64,000 nucleotides of DNA from Cohnella thermotolerans DSM 17683 (GCF_000429825.1 NZ_AUCP01000028.1:16042-80041); one strand, 5' to 3'. Counted from the first letter of the stretch, positions 7,827-17,359 are shown. Notes: generated from the sequence alone by a model not told the origin. Numbers and translations are program-made.

Positions 7827-9374
7827 CTAATGAGCGATTGGGGACGGCGCCAGATGTTCGACCAGAGCTTGATGCAGCGTCCCTTTGGTTGTCGCCTTGC
7901 TTTCGAAGGACAAGCCCGATCGAATCATCGTCCTGACGATTTCCGGCCTCAGCCCGGTAATGACGGTTTGGCAGCCCATCATTTTGATCCCGTCGATCAG
8001 GCCGATCAGACTCTTCACGATGTCGGGCTCCATCTCGATGACGCCGGACAAATCGATGACCAGCTTCTCGATTCGGCTGCTGCCGATCTGGGACAGCACC
8101 TTCTCCTCGATGATGTCCGAGCGGGTCTTGTCGACCGTTCCGATCAAAGGGAGGATGGAGATCGAAGGCGTAAGGGGAATAATCGGCACGGATAAATCTT
8201 CGGCCATCTCCTTGTGCGCCCGGGCCAAATCGTCCTTCACCTGGGAGTAACTCATGAAGAAGTGGCTGAGGAACAGATCGAGCAGCTCGTTGATTCGCTT
8301 TTCCATGACGTAAAACTGTTCTTTGTCGGTAAAATGATCGTTGATTCGGTCGTAACGGTAGAGGAAATCCCAAATGACGCGGCGCACCGCCTGAATCCAC
8401 TCCAGCTTGAAGGCGAGGTTAAGCGAATGCTTGGCCCAGTTCACGCCTTCCGCCTTGGCGAAGGATACCGTCTCGTACTCCTTGCCTTGCACGATGTAGA
8501 GGACCAGCTTGTAGGCGTTGGCCAACAGGTCGATATTGCCGATCTTCATCATTTCGTCGATTTTGTCCTGGGCGTTAACCGCTTCCATAAGGAGTCGCTT
8601 TTCGAAAGTCTCCCGGTTTTGGATAAAAAAATCGGCCAAGCTGGAAGACTGGGACGCGTTCGAATCCAAACGGACCCTCTCGCTTTTCCGCTGAACGCCG
8701 GTTCCTCTGGGGAAGACGATCGTAAATTTCGTTCCTACATGTTCCTCGCTCTCGACCTTGATTTCGCCGTTATGCTGATAAACGACGGAGAACACGAGCG
8801 TAAGGCCCATGCCGGTGCCGTTCTCCTTCGTCGAAAAAAAAGGCGTTCCCAGCATGCCGAGCTTCTCCTTGGGAATACCGCTGCCGCTGTCTTCTATGTA
8901 TACGATAACTTCGTTCTCCGTCGCTTTATGTCCCACGGTAACGGTGCCTTTTCCCGGGATGGCCTCGAAGGCGTTTTTGAGCAGGTTAAAAAACGTTTTC
9001 TTCAGTTGATTGCGCTTGCCGTAGATGAAGTTGCCGGGATCTTGGATATCTTTGATCAAATTCACCCGATAAAATTGATCCTGGAACAGCTGAATGAGCG
9101 ACTCCAGCTCCACCGTCAAGTCGATCGATTCGAACGGCTCGTCCTCCCCGTCGGGGCGCGATACCTGAAGCAGGTTTTGCAAGATGCCGATGGCATTTTC
9201 CAGCTCCGATTGGGCGATCTCGATGTAATGCTTCTCATTGCGTTCCTTTAACAGCTGCAAGAAGCCTTTGACGGCCGTTAACGGATTTTTGATCTCATGA
9301 GCGATCCCTGCCGCAATTTGGCCGATGGAAGCAAGCTGGCTTAAATGCGCGTCGTTCCGATTGTTCGTATCCAA
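7827..9374 (-). CDS. Histidine kinase fused to an RsbR-like region and STAS domain
   Basis: A soluble protein of 515 aa with an unusual order of domains. Residues about 10-80 form a HisKA dimerisation domain (IAHEIKNPLTAVKGFLQLL, His26). Residues about 95-225 form the HATPase domain with N box FFNLLKNAFEA, G1 DSGSGIPKEK, and GTGMGLTL. Residues about 245-400 form an alpha-helical region like the N-terminal domain of RsbR stressosome proteins. Residues about 405-505 form a STAS domain (VIDLSGVIEMEPDIV and VITGLRPEIVRT). There is no membrane segment and no PAS domain. The start is TTG, with GAAAGGAAG upstream. No response regulator is adjacent. It may link phosphorelay and stressosome-type signalling, for example in sporulation or general stress (inference). 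Confidence 0.88.
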   Translation of the reverse strand: MDTNNRNDAHLSQLASIGQIAAGIAHEIKNPLTAVKGFLQLLKERNEKHYIEIAQSELENAIGILQNLLQVSRPDGEDEPFESIDLTVELESLIQLFQDQFYRVNLIKDIQDPGNFIYGKRNQLKKTFFNLLKNAFEAIPGKGTVTVGHKATENEVIVYIEDSGSGIPKEKLGMLGTPFFSTKENGTGMGLTLVFSVVYQHNGEIKVESEEHVGTKFTIVFPRGTGVQRKSERVRLDSNASQSSSLADFFIQNRETFEKRLLMEAVNAQDKIDEMMKIGNIDLLANAYKLVLYIVQGKEYETVSFAKAEGVNWAKHSLNLAFKLEWIQAVRRVIWDFLYRYDRINDHFTDKEQFYVMEKRINELLDLFLSHFFMSYSQVKDDLARAHKEMAEDLSVPIIPLTPSISILPLIGTVDKTRSDIIEEKVLSQIGSSRIEKLVIDLSGVIEMEPDIVKSLIGLIDGIKMMGCQTVITGLRPEIVRTMIRSGLSFESKATTKGTLHQALVEHLAPSPIAH

Positions 9375-9407
9375 CCTCTAAGCACTTCCTTTCACTGCAA
9401 AAATAGC

Positions 9408-9425
9408 GTAGGAATGTTTTCCTAC
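9408..9425. promoter_or_regulatory. Inverted repeat upstream of the kinase-STAS gene
   Basis: GTAGGA-N6-TCCTAC is a perfect 6-bp inverted repeat, 34-51 nt upstream of the TTG start at 9374. It is placed like an operator. The binding protein is unknown. Confidence 0.35.
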
Positions 9426-9480
9426 TTCTATCTCTTCTTAATATACAATAATTTATGCGAAGGTTGCGGCCGTTCGGGCA

Positions 9481-9526
9481 AAAAGAAGACGCCGGATTTG
9501 CCTTTCGGCCCAAAACCGACGTCTTG
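9481..9526 (-). terminator. Terminator after the MATE gene
   Basis: On the minus strand AAGACGTCGG pairs with CCGGCGTCTT and is followed by CTTTTT. It lies about 40 nt after the stop of the gene at 9568-10944. Confidence 0.6.
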
Positions 9527-9567
9527 TCGACATTTTATTCGATTTCTCGCGGCTCTTAAGCGGCGGC

Positions 9568-10944
9568 TTACCCGGCTTCGGCAGCGGCGCCCGGCCGCGA
9601 AGCCGCCGCCGCGCCGACCAGGGCTTTGTTCTCCCATGCCCGGCTTCGCCAGCGGAAGAACATGATAATGCCGCGCGTCCATTCGTCCGCGGCGATGGCG
9701 AGCCACACGCCGGCCAGTCCCATGTCGAGCACGAAGACGAAGAGGTAGCCGAGCGGCAAGCTCATGCACACCATGGACACGACGCCCCAGTAAACCGGAT
9801 ACTTCGCGTCGCCGGACGCCCGCAGGGCGGGAACGAGCAGAAGATTGAGCGAGCGGCCGGTCTCCAGCACGATGCTAAGCGTCATCATCTGCGCAGTCAG
9901 CTTCCCTATGGCCGGGTCGTCCGTAAACAGGCCGACGAGCGGGTGGCGGAAGAAGATGACGACGAGATCGATTGCCACGGTGATGAGCAGACACCAGCGG
10001 GCGCTGGCCCATACCCGCCGGTAGGCGTCCTCCTTGCGCCCGGCTCCGACGAGCCGGCCGACCAGAATCGCCGTGCCCGTGCCGCATGCGACGCTGAAGA
10101 GGAACACGTACGACGAAATGTTCATCGCGTACTGGCGGGAAGCGAGCGCCGTCTCGCCCAGAAACGTCGCATAATAGAGAAAGACGGACTGGCAGGCGTG
10201 ATACAGCACTTGCTCCAACGCCGTCGGGATGCCGATCTTGAATATTTTCTCCATGTATTCCTTGACGAACGTCACATAATCCTTCAGACCGATGCGCACG
10301 TCCACGATCCGGTACATCATCCAGAAGAAGACGACGGCCGCCGTTCCCCGGCTGATGACCGTCGACAGCGCCGCGCCGTCCACTCCGAGCGCAGGCAATC
10401 CCGCCGCCCCGAAAATGAGGACGTAGTTGAGCACAATATGAACGACATTCATGCCGAGCGAGACGAACATAGCTTCCTTCGGGTAACCGTACGTGCGAAT
10501 AATCCCCGACAGCGCGTTAATAACCGCCTGGAAGAAAATCCATCCCCCGACGATATGCAGGTAAGACACCGCCATGTCCAGCGTCTTGCCCTCCAGGTTC
10601 ATCGCCCGCATGAGCGGTTCGGTAAGCGCGACGAACAGCAGGCTGAGCGCGATTCCCGCCAGCAGGTTCATCGTGACGGTCAGCGCCGCGATCTTGGACG
10701 CCTCGACTCTCCGCCCGGAACCGAGATATTGGGAGACGACGACGTCCGCGCCGTTGTTGATGACGCCGATGATGAGAACCGCGATAAAAATGAATTGCGA
10801 AGCGACGCCGACCGCCGACACCGCTTCGTCGGACACGCCGCTGAGCATCAAGGTGTCGGCGGAGCTCATGAGCATAAACAGCAAATTTTCCAGCAAAATC
10901 GGCCAGGTCAGACGGAACAGGCCGAGTTCGCGATTCGTTACCAT
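9568..10944 (-). CDS. MATE family efflux transporter
   Basis: A protein of 458 aa with twelve predicted membrane segments, probably exporting drugs or metabolites with Na+ or H+ uptake. MATE hallmarks are LTWPILLENLLFMLM in the first segment, the GVASQFIF region, and the duplicated second half (IGIPTALEQVLYHACQ). The ATG at 10944 (MVTNRELGLF) is chosen over an upstream GTG because AGAGGTGG stands 6 nt before it. It is a single-gene unit between the kinase-STAS gene and a divergent membrane-protein gene. The substrate is not predictable. Confidence 0.93.
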   Translation of the reverse strand: MVTNRELGLFRLTWPILLENLLFMLMSSADTLMLSGVSDEAVSAVGVASQFIFIAVLIIGVINNGADVVVSQYLGSGRRVEASKIAALTVTMNLLAGIALSLLFVALTEPLMRAMNLEGKTLDMAVSYLHIVGGWIFFQAVINALSGIIRTYGYPKEAMFVSLGMNVVHIVLNYVLIFGAAGLPALGVDGAALSTVISRGTAAVVFFWMMYRIVDVRIGLKDYVTFVKEYMEKIFKIGIPTALEQVLYHACQSVFLYYATFLGETALASRQYAMNISSYVFLFSVACGTGTAILVGRLVGAGRKEDAYRRVWASARWCLLITVAIDLVVIFFRHPLVGLFTDDPAIGKLTAQMMTLSIVLETGRSLNLLLVPALRASGDAKYPVYWGVVSMVCMSLPLGYLFVFVLDMGLAGVWLAIAADEWTRGIIMFFRWRSRAWENKALVGAAAASRPGAAAEAG

Positions 10945-11154
10945 GCAAGCCACCTCTGGTTGTCTTTGCGACACTGCGGATTTCGAGACCCAACCATGTT
11001 AGCATAAACGCGCGTTCACGACAATGGCTCCGCTGCCGGTTATCCGCTTTCAGCAAACTTTAATATGATCTTTATTTTTAGTTAAGAGTCGAACGTTAGA
11101 ATAAGCGGAGAGAACGGCTCTTAGCTTACAGCCAGGAAGGCGGTTGTCTCTGCC

Positions 11155-11772
11155 ATGAATCATTCCAGAAAAGCGTTCATACCGGCGGCCCTTGTCGCCT
11201 TCGCGAGCATTGCCTTGATCGTTTATTCCTTCTACGCTTCTTCCCGCGGCCGAGGGCATCCGCCGAACATGCCGGCGGCAGGGGCCCGGCCTCCCGGCGG
11301 GGAGCGGGAAGAAGGACTCGATCCGTTTACGCTGTTCGGAACGTTGGCCGTCGTCTGCGGGGCCGTCAGCTTCACCTGGCTGAGGTTCAAGAAGAAGCTC
11401 GTCTCCCCGTCGCCGATTGTGAAGAAGCTGGCCAAGCTTCTTTACCGCGTCCATCCGTTTACGGGTTGGGCCGCGCTCCTTCTGATCGCGGCGCACGGAT
11501 CGTATTTTCTCGTCACGAAGCTTAACGACCACAAAATCTACACAGGGCTCGCCTCGTTTCTCATCTTGCTGGCTCTGGCCGGCTACGGCTTCCTGATCAA
11601 GCGCGTCCGCAACAAGTGGCTACGCAAAGCTCATTTTTATTTGAGCCTGCTATGGATTCCGGCTTTGCTGTTGCACGCCGGAGGATCGTTCCTCGGGACG
11701 GCGCTCGCCACGGCGGCGGTGTGGGCCGCCGTCTGGCTGCTGGAGCGTGCGACCCAGCCAAAGCCCGCCTGA
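11155..11772 (+). CDS. Membrane protein, ferric-reductase/cytochrome b561-like
   Basis: A protein of 205 aa with about six membrane segments. An N-terminal segment is followed by a Pro/Gly-rich loop (residues about 33-55). The later segments carry conserved-looking histidines: His-Pro-Phe-Thr-Gly-Trp, Ala-Ala-His-Gly, Lys-Ala-His-Phe-Tyr and Leu-Leu-His-Ala-Gly. This spacing resembles haem-ligating helices of ferric-reductase-like or b561-like membrane domains. No flavin or NAD domain follows, so it would be a haem-only membrane module. Family assignment is by pattern only. A terminator follows at 11783. Confidence 0.7.
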   Translation: MNHSRKAFIPAALVAFASIALIVYSFYASSRGRGHPPNMPAAGARPPGGEREEGLDPFTLFGTLAVVCGAVSFTWLRFKKKLVSPSPIVKKLAKLLYRVHPFTGWAALLLIAAHGSYFLVTKLNDHKIYTGLASFLILLALAGYGFLIKRVRNKWLRKAHFYLSLLWIPALLLHAGGSFLGTALATAAVWAAVWLLERATQPKPA

Positions 11773-11782
11773 GCCGGAGTAG

Positions 11783-11826
11783 AGGGAAGACCGGGTGTTC
11801 GAATTCGGGCATCCGGTCTTCCCTTT
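11783..11826 (+). terminator. Intrinsic terminator
   Basis: GGGAAGACCGG pairs with CCGGTCTTCCC around an 18-nt loop, followed by TTTG. It closes the membrane-protein gene that ends at 11772. Confidence 0.75.
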
Positions 11827-12011
11827 GTTCGGCGTTCCCTTTAAACTGAATGCGAAGCGAACGTCGACGACTTACGGAGGGCTATTTGATTGGTAAAGCC
11901 CAAACATATCCGATTTCATTGGAAAATTCCCTAATTTGTTAAAAGGGAGAGATTCGAGCAAAAGGTTCCTCCTTTATAATGAAAGCAAGCTATTCCAAGG
12001 AGGACAATGCG

Positions 12012-13055
12012 ATGGCTCTCGCTGGAAGAAATCGTTCCGCGCTTTGGTTCATCTGGTTGGCCGCTTTCATACTGCTCTTCGACTCGGCTGCCGTGCTTTC
12101 GCTTCCTTCGGCCGATACGGACCGCGTTCTCGGGTACGCGGTGGTCTTCGACTTCGCGATCGTCATTCCGCTGCTGTACTGGTTGTTGGTGGCGCGGTGC
12201 AAAGGAAAATCCGTTCTTAAAGCGGCTCCCTTCACGATCGCGGGCGCAGTGGTGGCATGGCTCGTGCTTCCCGCCTCGCTCCGGGGCCAGGTGTGGGACG
12301 TCGTGTGGCCGATAGAACTGCTGATCGCAGCCGTCGAGATCGCCTTGATCGGTTACGAGCTTCGAATGTTGTATCGGTTCGTCCAACGCTTCAGGCGTAC
12401 GAAGCGTTTCGAGCCCGACATGGGCGAGGCGCTCCGCATAGCGGCTAAGGAAGCTTTCGGCGCTTCCAGAATCGCCTCCTTGGTGCAGCATGACGTCAGC
12501 GTCGTCTATTACCTCCTGTTTTCCTGGAAGCGGAAGCGCGCCGCCGAAGCGGCAGACGGCACGCCGGCGTACTCCTACCATCGAAAGACGTCGTTGACGC
12601 TCTACGCTGGCTTGATCACGCATATCGTCGTGTTCGAAGCGGTCTTCCTTCATCTGCTCGTGCAGCAATGGTCGCCGATCGCCGCTTGGGTTCTGACGGC
12701 TGCGGATGTCTGGATCGTCGCGCTTCTCTGGGCGGACTGCCGCGCATCGGCGCTTTGTCCGATCCGGTTGACCGCCGGAACGATTCGCCTCCGTTACGGG
12801 CTCCGCATTCAGGCGGACGTGCCGCTCGACAGCATCGCGGCCGTCTCCGCGGCTTTGTCGTTCGAGCCGGACGCAGCCGAACGCAAGCGCTTCGCGACGC
12901 CGCTGCTCGGCACTCCGAATGTGCGGATCGAATTGAAGCGTCCGCAGACGATGGACGGATTGCTGTTCCTGCCGCGCGAAGTGAACGGTTTCTATCTGGC
13001 GGTCGACGATCCGCAAGCGTTCGTTCGCGACATTGCCGCCGCGCAAAGGGAATAA
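12012..13055 (+). CDS. Membrane protein of unknown function with C-terminal PH-like domain
   Basis: A protein of 347 aa with about five or six membrane segments in the first 250 residues and a soluble C-terminal part of about 95 residues. The tail (RIELKRPQTMDGLLFLPR and FYLAVDDPQAFV) resembles small PH-like domains appended to bacillar membrane proteins. The ATG at 12012 is chosen because AAGGAGGA stands 7 nt upstream. A -10 box TATAAT is at 11975-11980 and overlaps the alternative ATG at 11979. No function can be given. A terminator hairpin follows at 13099. Confidence 0.75.
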   Translation: MALAGRNRSALWFIWLAAFILLFDSAAVLSLPSADTDRVLGYAVVFDFAIVIPLLYWLLVARCKGKSVLKAAPFTIAGAVVAWLVLPASLRGQVWDVVWPIELLIAAVEIALIGYELRMLYRFVQRFRRTKRFEPDMGEALRIAAKEAFGASRIASLVQHDVSVVYYLLFSWKRKRAAEAADGTPAYSYHRKTSLTLYAGLITHIVVFEAVFLHLLVQQWSPIAAWVLTAADVWIVALLWADCRASALCPIRLTAGTIRLRYGLRIQADVPLDSIAAVSAALSFEPDAAERKRFATPLLGTPNVRIELKRPQTMDGLLFLPREVNGFYLAVDDPQAFVRDIAAAQRE

Positions 13056-13098
13056 GCCGGCCGGAAACCAGACAGCCGAGATATAGGCGCTTGAAAGA

Positions 13099-13142
13099 AA
13101 ATGGCGACGTTAGGGAGCTGATCCTGCGTCGCCATTTTTTGA
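13099..13142 (+). terminator. Terminator hairpin, copy 1 of a repeated stem
   Basis: AATGGCGACG (13100-13109) pairs perfectly with CGTCGCCATT (13127-13136) around a 17-nt loop, followed by TTTT. The same two 10-bp arms, also with a 17-nt loop, recur at 47294-47330. Confidence 0.75.
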
Positions 13143-13253
13143 TTATGGGCAAGCGACGGCCATCGGCTTCCTTGGAGCTGTCGCAGACCGCGCTGCAAGA
13201 TCGATTTGATGATACGGAAAAATGCTGTCGAAATGAGTTCGTTCGATTAATAT

Positions 13254-13267
13254 TGAAAGCGTTATGG
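13254..13267 (+). promoter_or_regulatory. cre-like site upstream of a sensor kinase gene
   Basis: TGAAAGCGTTATGG fits 12 of 14 positions of the CcpA-site consensus TGWNANCGNTNWCA. It lies 64 nt upstream of the kinase ATG at 13331, in an AT-rich stretch that probably holds the promoter. Confidence 0.35.
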
Positions 13268-13330
13268 CATTTTGTTTTATATTTTAGATTAGAATCAAAC
13301 CATCGCTTGATCGCGCGAAGGAGGGGGCTT

Positions 13331-15139
13331 ATGCGGCAGTGGATCCGAAGACTGACGCCCGAGACGCTCAAAAACCGGATTCTGCTGGCGTTTCTGCTGC
13401 TGGTGCTCGCACCGATCGCCGGGCTCGTCGTTTACAATTTCGGAGAGACGGAACGGGTGCTGCAGGAAAATGCCGCGACGAAGAACATGGAGCAGCTGGA
13501 AGAGATCCAGAAGAGCTTCGTCGACGCGATGAGTCTGGTCATGAAGACGGGGCTGCTGCTGGAGCAGGACGAGACGCTGCGCTCGGCGCTGCAGCATCCC
13601 GAGCAATACGACACCTTGAAGCGGAAGGCGATCGTGGAGAACAAGTTTGCCGGCATCGAGAACAGCTTCTTCCTTACGGGGACGACCGTTTACTACACCT
13701 TGATCGATTTTTACGGGCACGTTTACACCTCCTTCTCCCCCCGCAATCCCTTAAACTACGAGGAATTGAAAAACGAGCCCTGGGTCAAGGCCTTGCAGCG
13801 CAAGGACGGAGACCGTTATTTCTGGAACCCGGCGGATACCAATTACGTCGTCAGGGAACGCACGACGAGCCGGAACATGCTGAGCCTGTACGAGCTTCTG
13901 CGTGACGATTCGCTGAGGCCCTTCGCCTACGGGCGCTTCAGCATCGACTACGAGGAATGGTTCTACCGCACGACCAAAGACCGCCAGGGCGAAGGCGCCT
14001 ACTTCCTTCTCGATTCCTCCGGGAAGCCGATTTTGCAGTCGGTCGCGGGGGAGCCGTTCGAACCGTCCGTATCGGCCGCCATCGTCCGTAGTTCGGACAG
14101 CTCCGCGGCGACGTCTTCGCTGATTCAGCAGCGGGAACGCGCGCTGTATACGTACAGCCATATCCCGGAGCTGAACGGCTACTTGGTCAAGAAAGTGCCG
14201 CTGTCCCTTCTTTTCAAGGAAGTGGATCGGCAGAAGCAGCGTTTCCTGCTGGGGTTCGCGGTCATTTTGCTGCTGTTCGTCATGCTCACCTATCTGATTT
14301 CCTCGACGATTACGGTTCCGCTCAAGCGCTTTCAAAAAAGGATGGAAACATCCGTCAAAGCCAATCTGAAGGTGAAGCTGCCCGAACAAGGAAGAGGCGA
14401 GATTCTGGCGCTGACGCGCAGCTTCAATTCGATCATCGACGACATCCATGCGCTGCTGGAACGGCTCAAGCTGGAGGAGCGGCAGAAGCAATTCGTGCGG
14501 TTCCAGGCGCTGCTGGCGCAGATGAATCCCCATTTTCTGCTGAACACGTTGAACACGGTCAAGAGCATCGCGCTCGAGAGGGACCAGGACGACATTTACG
14601 ACATTTGCGTGTCGCTGGGCAAAATTCTGGAAACGACGCTGAATACGGAAGTCGATCTTATTTTGCTGAAAGACGAGATGACGCTCATCGATTCCTACAT
14701 GGAAATCCAAAACGCGAGGTTCGGCCCCGGCATCGAGTTGGCGTACGAAGTGAGCGAAGAGCTTCTTTACGCGCTCGTTCCGAAGTTTTGTCTTCAGCCG
14801 CTGGTGGAGAACGCCATTCTTCACGGCTTCCGGCAGGCCACAGTCCGGGGACGGATCGCGATCAAGGCAACGGCGCGCCGCTCCCAGCTTTATCTGGAGG
14901 TGGCGGACAACGGCATCGGCATCGAACGAGCGAAGCAATCGAAGCGGCCGCGCAAACGGAAGGGGATCGGCGTGCAGAACGTTCGGGAAAGCCTGGAGCT
15001 CCTGTTCAAAAATCAGCCCACCGGGCTCGCGCTGGAGTCTTCGGCCGAAGGGACGACCGCGGTCATGCACTTCCCGCTGCTGCTGTCGAAGCCGTATGAG
15101 AAAGGGGAAATCCGATATGTGGCGAACGCTGATCGTTGA
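13331..15139 (+). CDS. YesM-type sensor histidine kinase
   Basis: A membrane kinase of 602 aa. The ATG at 13331 has AAGGAGGG 5 nt upstream; a longer open frame upstream is not used. Membrane segments at about residues 18-40 and 300-320 flank an extracellular sensor domain of about 260 residues. A HAMP-like segment and the kinase core follow, with LAQMNPHFLLNTLNTV, PLVENAILHGF, DNGIGIERAK and GIGVQNVRESL. The gene overlaps the next one by 23 nt. It forms an operon with the regulator at 15117 and probably controls the importer at 15984-19182. Confidence 0.93.
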   Translation: MRQWIRRLTPETLKNRILLAFLLLVLAPIAGLVVYNFGETERVLQENAATKNMEQLEEIQKSFVDAMSLVMKTGLLLEQDETLRSALQHPEQYDTLKRKAIVENKFAGIENSFFLTGTTVYYTLIDFYGHVYTSFSPRNPLNYEELKNEPWVKALQRKDGDRYFWNPADTNYVVRERTTSRNMLSLYELLRDDSLRPFAYGRFSIDYEEWFYRTTKDRQGEGAYFLLDSSGKPILQSVAGEPFEPSVSAAIVRSSDSSAATSSLIQQRERALYTYSHIPELNGYLVKKVPLSLLFKEVDRQKQRFLLGFAVILLLFVMLTYLISSTITVPLKRFQKRMETSVKANLKVKLPEQGRGEILALTRSFNSIIDDIHALLERLKLEERQKQFVRFQALLAQMNPHFLLNTLNTVKSIALERDQDDIYDICVSLGKILETTLNTEVDLILLKDEMTLIDSYMEIQNARFGPGIELAYEVSEELLYALVPKFCLQPLVENAILHGFRQATVRGRIAIKATARRSQLYLEVADNGIGIERAKQSKRPRKRKGIGVQNVRESLELLFKNQPTGLALESSAEGTTAVMHFPLLLSKPYEKGEIRYVANADR

Positions 15140-15872
15140 GGATGAGCAGCCCGCAAGAGCGAGTCTGCGCAAGCTGATGGGCAAAGCGGAGGTCCCGTTC
15201 GAGATCGTGGGGGAGGCGGCCGACGGGCAGGAGGCGCTCGCGCTGATCCGCGAGCTGCGCCCGGACGTCGTCATCACCGACATCGTCATGCCCGTCATGG
15301 ACGGGGTGACGCTGCTGCGATTGGCGAGGGAGGAAGGGTTCGAATGCCGCTTCGTCATGCTGACGTGCATGGGCGAATTCGAATACGCGCGTCAAGCCGT
15401 CGAGTATGGAGCGTCCAGCTACATGCTCAAGCTGTCCATGGACGCGGGCGGCCTTCGGCAAACGATGAACAAGGTGGCGGGCGAGTTGGAACGGCGGGAG
15501 CGGCTCCGCAAGGTCGAGAAGTGGTTTCCGGACAAGGCCGAGCCGACGGATCACCCGGAGCTGAACCGGATGATCCGCCATATCGAAGAGCATTACGCCG
15601 AAGACATTACGCTCAAGGGCTTGGCCGATTGGATCCGGATGGACGCCAGCTACGTCAGCGATCTGTTCAAGAAGAAGACCGGAACGACGCTGACCCATTA
15701 CATTCAGAAGCGCCGAATCCAGGCGGCCAAGATGCTGCTGGCGGAGACGGACCGGACGGTCAGCGAGATCGGACGGCAGGTAGGCTTCGAGAACGACAAT
15801 TATTTTATCAAGGTTTTCAAAAGATGGTGCGGAGCGACACCCAGCGAATACCGGAGGAGGCTGTCCGAATAA
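15117..15872 (+). CDS. YesN-type response regulator with AraC domain (short form)
   Basis: A protein of 251 aa. The receiver domain (residues 1-115) has VEDEQ, the phospho-acceptor Asp in DVVITDIVMPVMDG, and MLKLSM at the conserved Lys. An AraC double helix-turn-helix occupies about residues 150-245 (YVSDLFKKKTG, NDNYFIKVFKRW). The ATG at 15117 follows AAAGGGGAA by 7 nt and is preferred over the upstream ATG. Like the regulator at 6914 it lacks the long middle region of full-size YesN. It is coupled to the kinase gene. Confidence 0.92.
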   Translation: MWRTLIVEDEQPARASLRKLMGKAEVPFEIVGEAADGQEALALIRELRPDVVITDIVMPVMDGVTLLRLAREEGFECRFVMLTCMGEFEYARQAVEYGASSYMLKLSMDAGGLRQTMNKVAGELERRERLRKVEKWFPDKAEPTDHPELNRMIRHIEEHYAEDITLKGLADWIRMDASYVSDLFKKKTGTTLTHYIQKRRIQAAKMLLAETDRTVSEIGRQVGFENDNYFIKVFKRWCGATPSEYRRRLSE

Positions 15873-15983
15873 AGGCTAAAATTCGTTCTATGAATCGCCA
15901 AAAGGCGTTCATCCCCTCTTCGCCGTCCGGATGGTACAGTTGGAATCGTAATGCGAGACATCAGTGCAAGGGGGATTAAGCGT

Positions 15984-17309
15984 ATGAGAGGGAAAAGATG
16001 GTGGACGCCCGCGCTGGCCGTCGCGCTGTCGGCGGTTCTGCTCACCGGATGCGGAAGCAACGGGAATACGGGCGACGCCCAGCCGGGAACGGCCGGAGCG
16101 TCCTCCGGGAAGCCGGCGCAGAAGGTGAAGCTGAAATTGTGGGGAGCCGTTCCCGCCGAAGCGGGCCCGCAAGCGGTCGTCGACGCGTGGAACGCGGAGA
16201 ATCCGGATGTCGAGGTCGAATACGTCCGGTACGTCAACGACGACGCCGGCAACCTGAAGCTGGACACGGCGCTCATGACCGGACAGGATGCCGACCTGTA
16301 CTTCAGCTACGTGCTAAGCCGGCTGCAGAAGCGGGTGGACGCCGGGGTGGCCGCCGATCTGACCGCCCGGACGGATTACGACATCGACGGGCAGATGGGG
16401 CCGGATGCCGCGCAGTGGAAAATCAACGGCAAGTATTACGGCGTTCCGACCAAGAAGAATATGTCGTTCATCTGGCTGAACAAGAACATGCTCGACGAAG
16501 CCGGTCTCCCGGTGCCGCCTCTGGACTGGACCTGGCCGGACCTGGAGCAATACGCCGCCAAGCTGACGAAACCGGGCGTCTACGGGTTCCTGCAGCACGA
16601 AGCGAGCTTCACGGCCGCCATCGACGGCACGATCGCGGGTCTCGGGGTGACGAAAGCCGACGGCACGTCCAACTTCGACAACCCGCTGTGGAAGCAGTGG
16701 CTGCAAATCAACCACGATATGATGTACAAGGATAAATCGACGCCGGAATACGGCGAGCAGCTCACCAGCAAAATGCCGGTCGACACGATGTTCCTCAAGG
16801 GCGAAGCCGCCATGCTGAACGCGGGCGAATTCATCTTCCGCAACGCCAACAACCTGAAGGACTACCCGCACGACTTCAAGATCGCCTTCGCGACGATTCC
16901 GCGCATCTCCGCGGATCAGCAAAATTACAAATACGCCGGCGGTGTAGGCGACATGCTGTCGGTGAACGCCAAGTCGAAGAATCAGGAAGCCGCGTGGAAG
17001 TTCGTGAAATGGTACGCGGACGGCGGCATGCTGCCGATGGCCAGCGGCGGACGGATTCCTTCCTCCAAGAGCGTCGACAGCGCGAAGGCGATCGACCTTC
17101 TGCTCAAGGGCGTCGAAGACAAGTACGACCGGGAGTCGCTCGACAATGTCGTGTTCGGCAAGTTCGAATCGTTCCAGCTCGACATTCCGCAGCAGGTTAT
17201 CGACGCCCGGAAGGAAGAGTACGAGAAGTACTTCCTGAACAAGCAGGATCTCGATACGACGCTTAAGAACATGGCGGATCGTCACAACAAGTTGCTTCAG
17301 CAAAAATAA
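15984..17309 (+). CDS. Sugar ABC transporter substrate-binding lipoprotein (family 1)
   Basis: A protein of 441 aa. The signal peptide ends in the lipobox Leu-Leu-Thr-Gly-Cys at about residue 22, then a Gly/Ser linker and the family-1 fold (KLKLWGAVPAEAGPQAVVDAW). The ATG at 15984 has AAGGGGGA upstream and is chosen over the ATG at 15951, which lacks one. It lies directly after the kinase/regulator pair and before two permease genes, so this is a complete CUT1 locus without an ATPase. A stem-loop follows at 17325, which probably limits read-through into the permeases. Confidence 0.92.
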   Translation: MRGKRWWTPALAVALSAVLLTGCGSNGNTGDAQPGTAGASSGKPAQKVKLKLWGAVPAEAGPQAVVDAWNAENPDVEVEYVRYVNDDAGNLKLDTALMTGQDADLYFSYVLSRLQKRVDAGVAADLTARTDYDIDGQMGPDAAQWKINGKYYGVPTKKNMSFIWLNKNMLDEAGLPVPPLDWTWPDLEQYAAKLTKPGVYGFLQHEASFTAAIDGTIAGLGVTKADGTSNFDNPLWKQWLQINHDMMYKDKSTPEYGEQLTSKMPVDTMFLKGEAAMLNAGEFIFRNANNLKDYPHDFKIAFATIPRISADQQNYKYAGGVGDMLSVNAKSKNQEAAWKFVKWYADGGMLPMASGGRIPSSKSVDSAKAIDLLLKGVEDKYDRESLDNVVFGKFESFQLDIPQQVIDARKEEYEKYFLNKQDLDTTLKNMADRHNKLLQQK

Positions 17310-17324
17310 GGTTCCGCGGCGTGA

Positions 17325-17359
17325 GAGAAGAAGGAACGCGCGCTTCCTTCTTCTTTTTT
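17325..17359 (+). terminator. Stem-loop with T-run between binding-protein and permease genes
   Basis: GAAGAAGGAA pairs with TTCCTTCTTC around CGCGCGC, followed by TTTTTT. Its place inside an importer operon suggests partial termination that sets the binding protein above the permeases (inference). Confidence 0.8.

Noticed and set aside
12668..13330. A long plus-strand extension upstream of the kinase at 13331
   Set aside because: It overlaps the membrane-protein gene in another frame and passes through a terminator; the ATG at 13331 has an excellent ribosome site.
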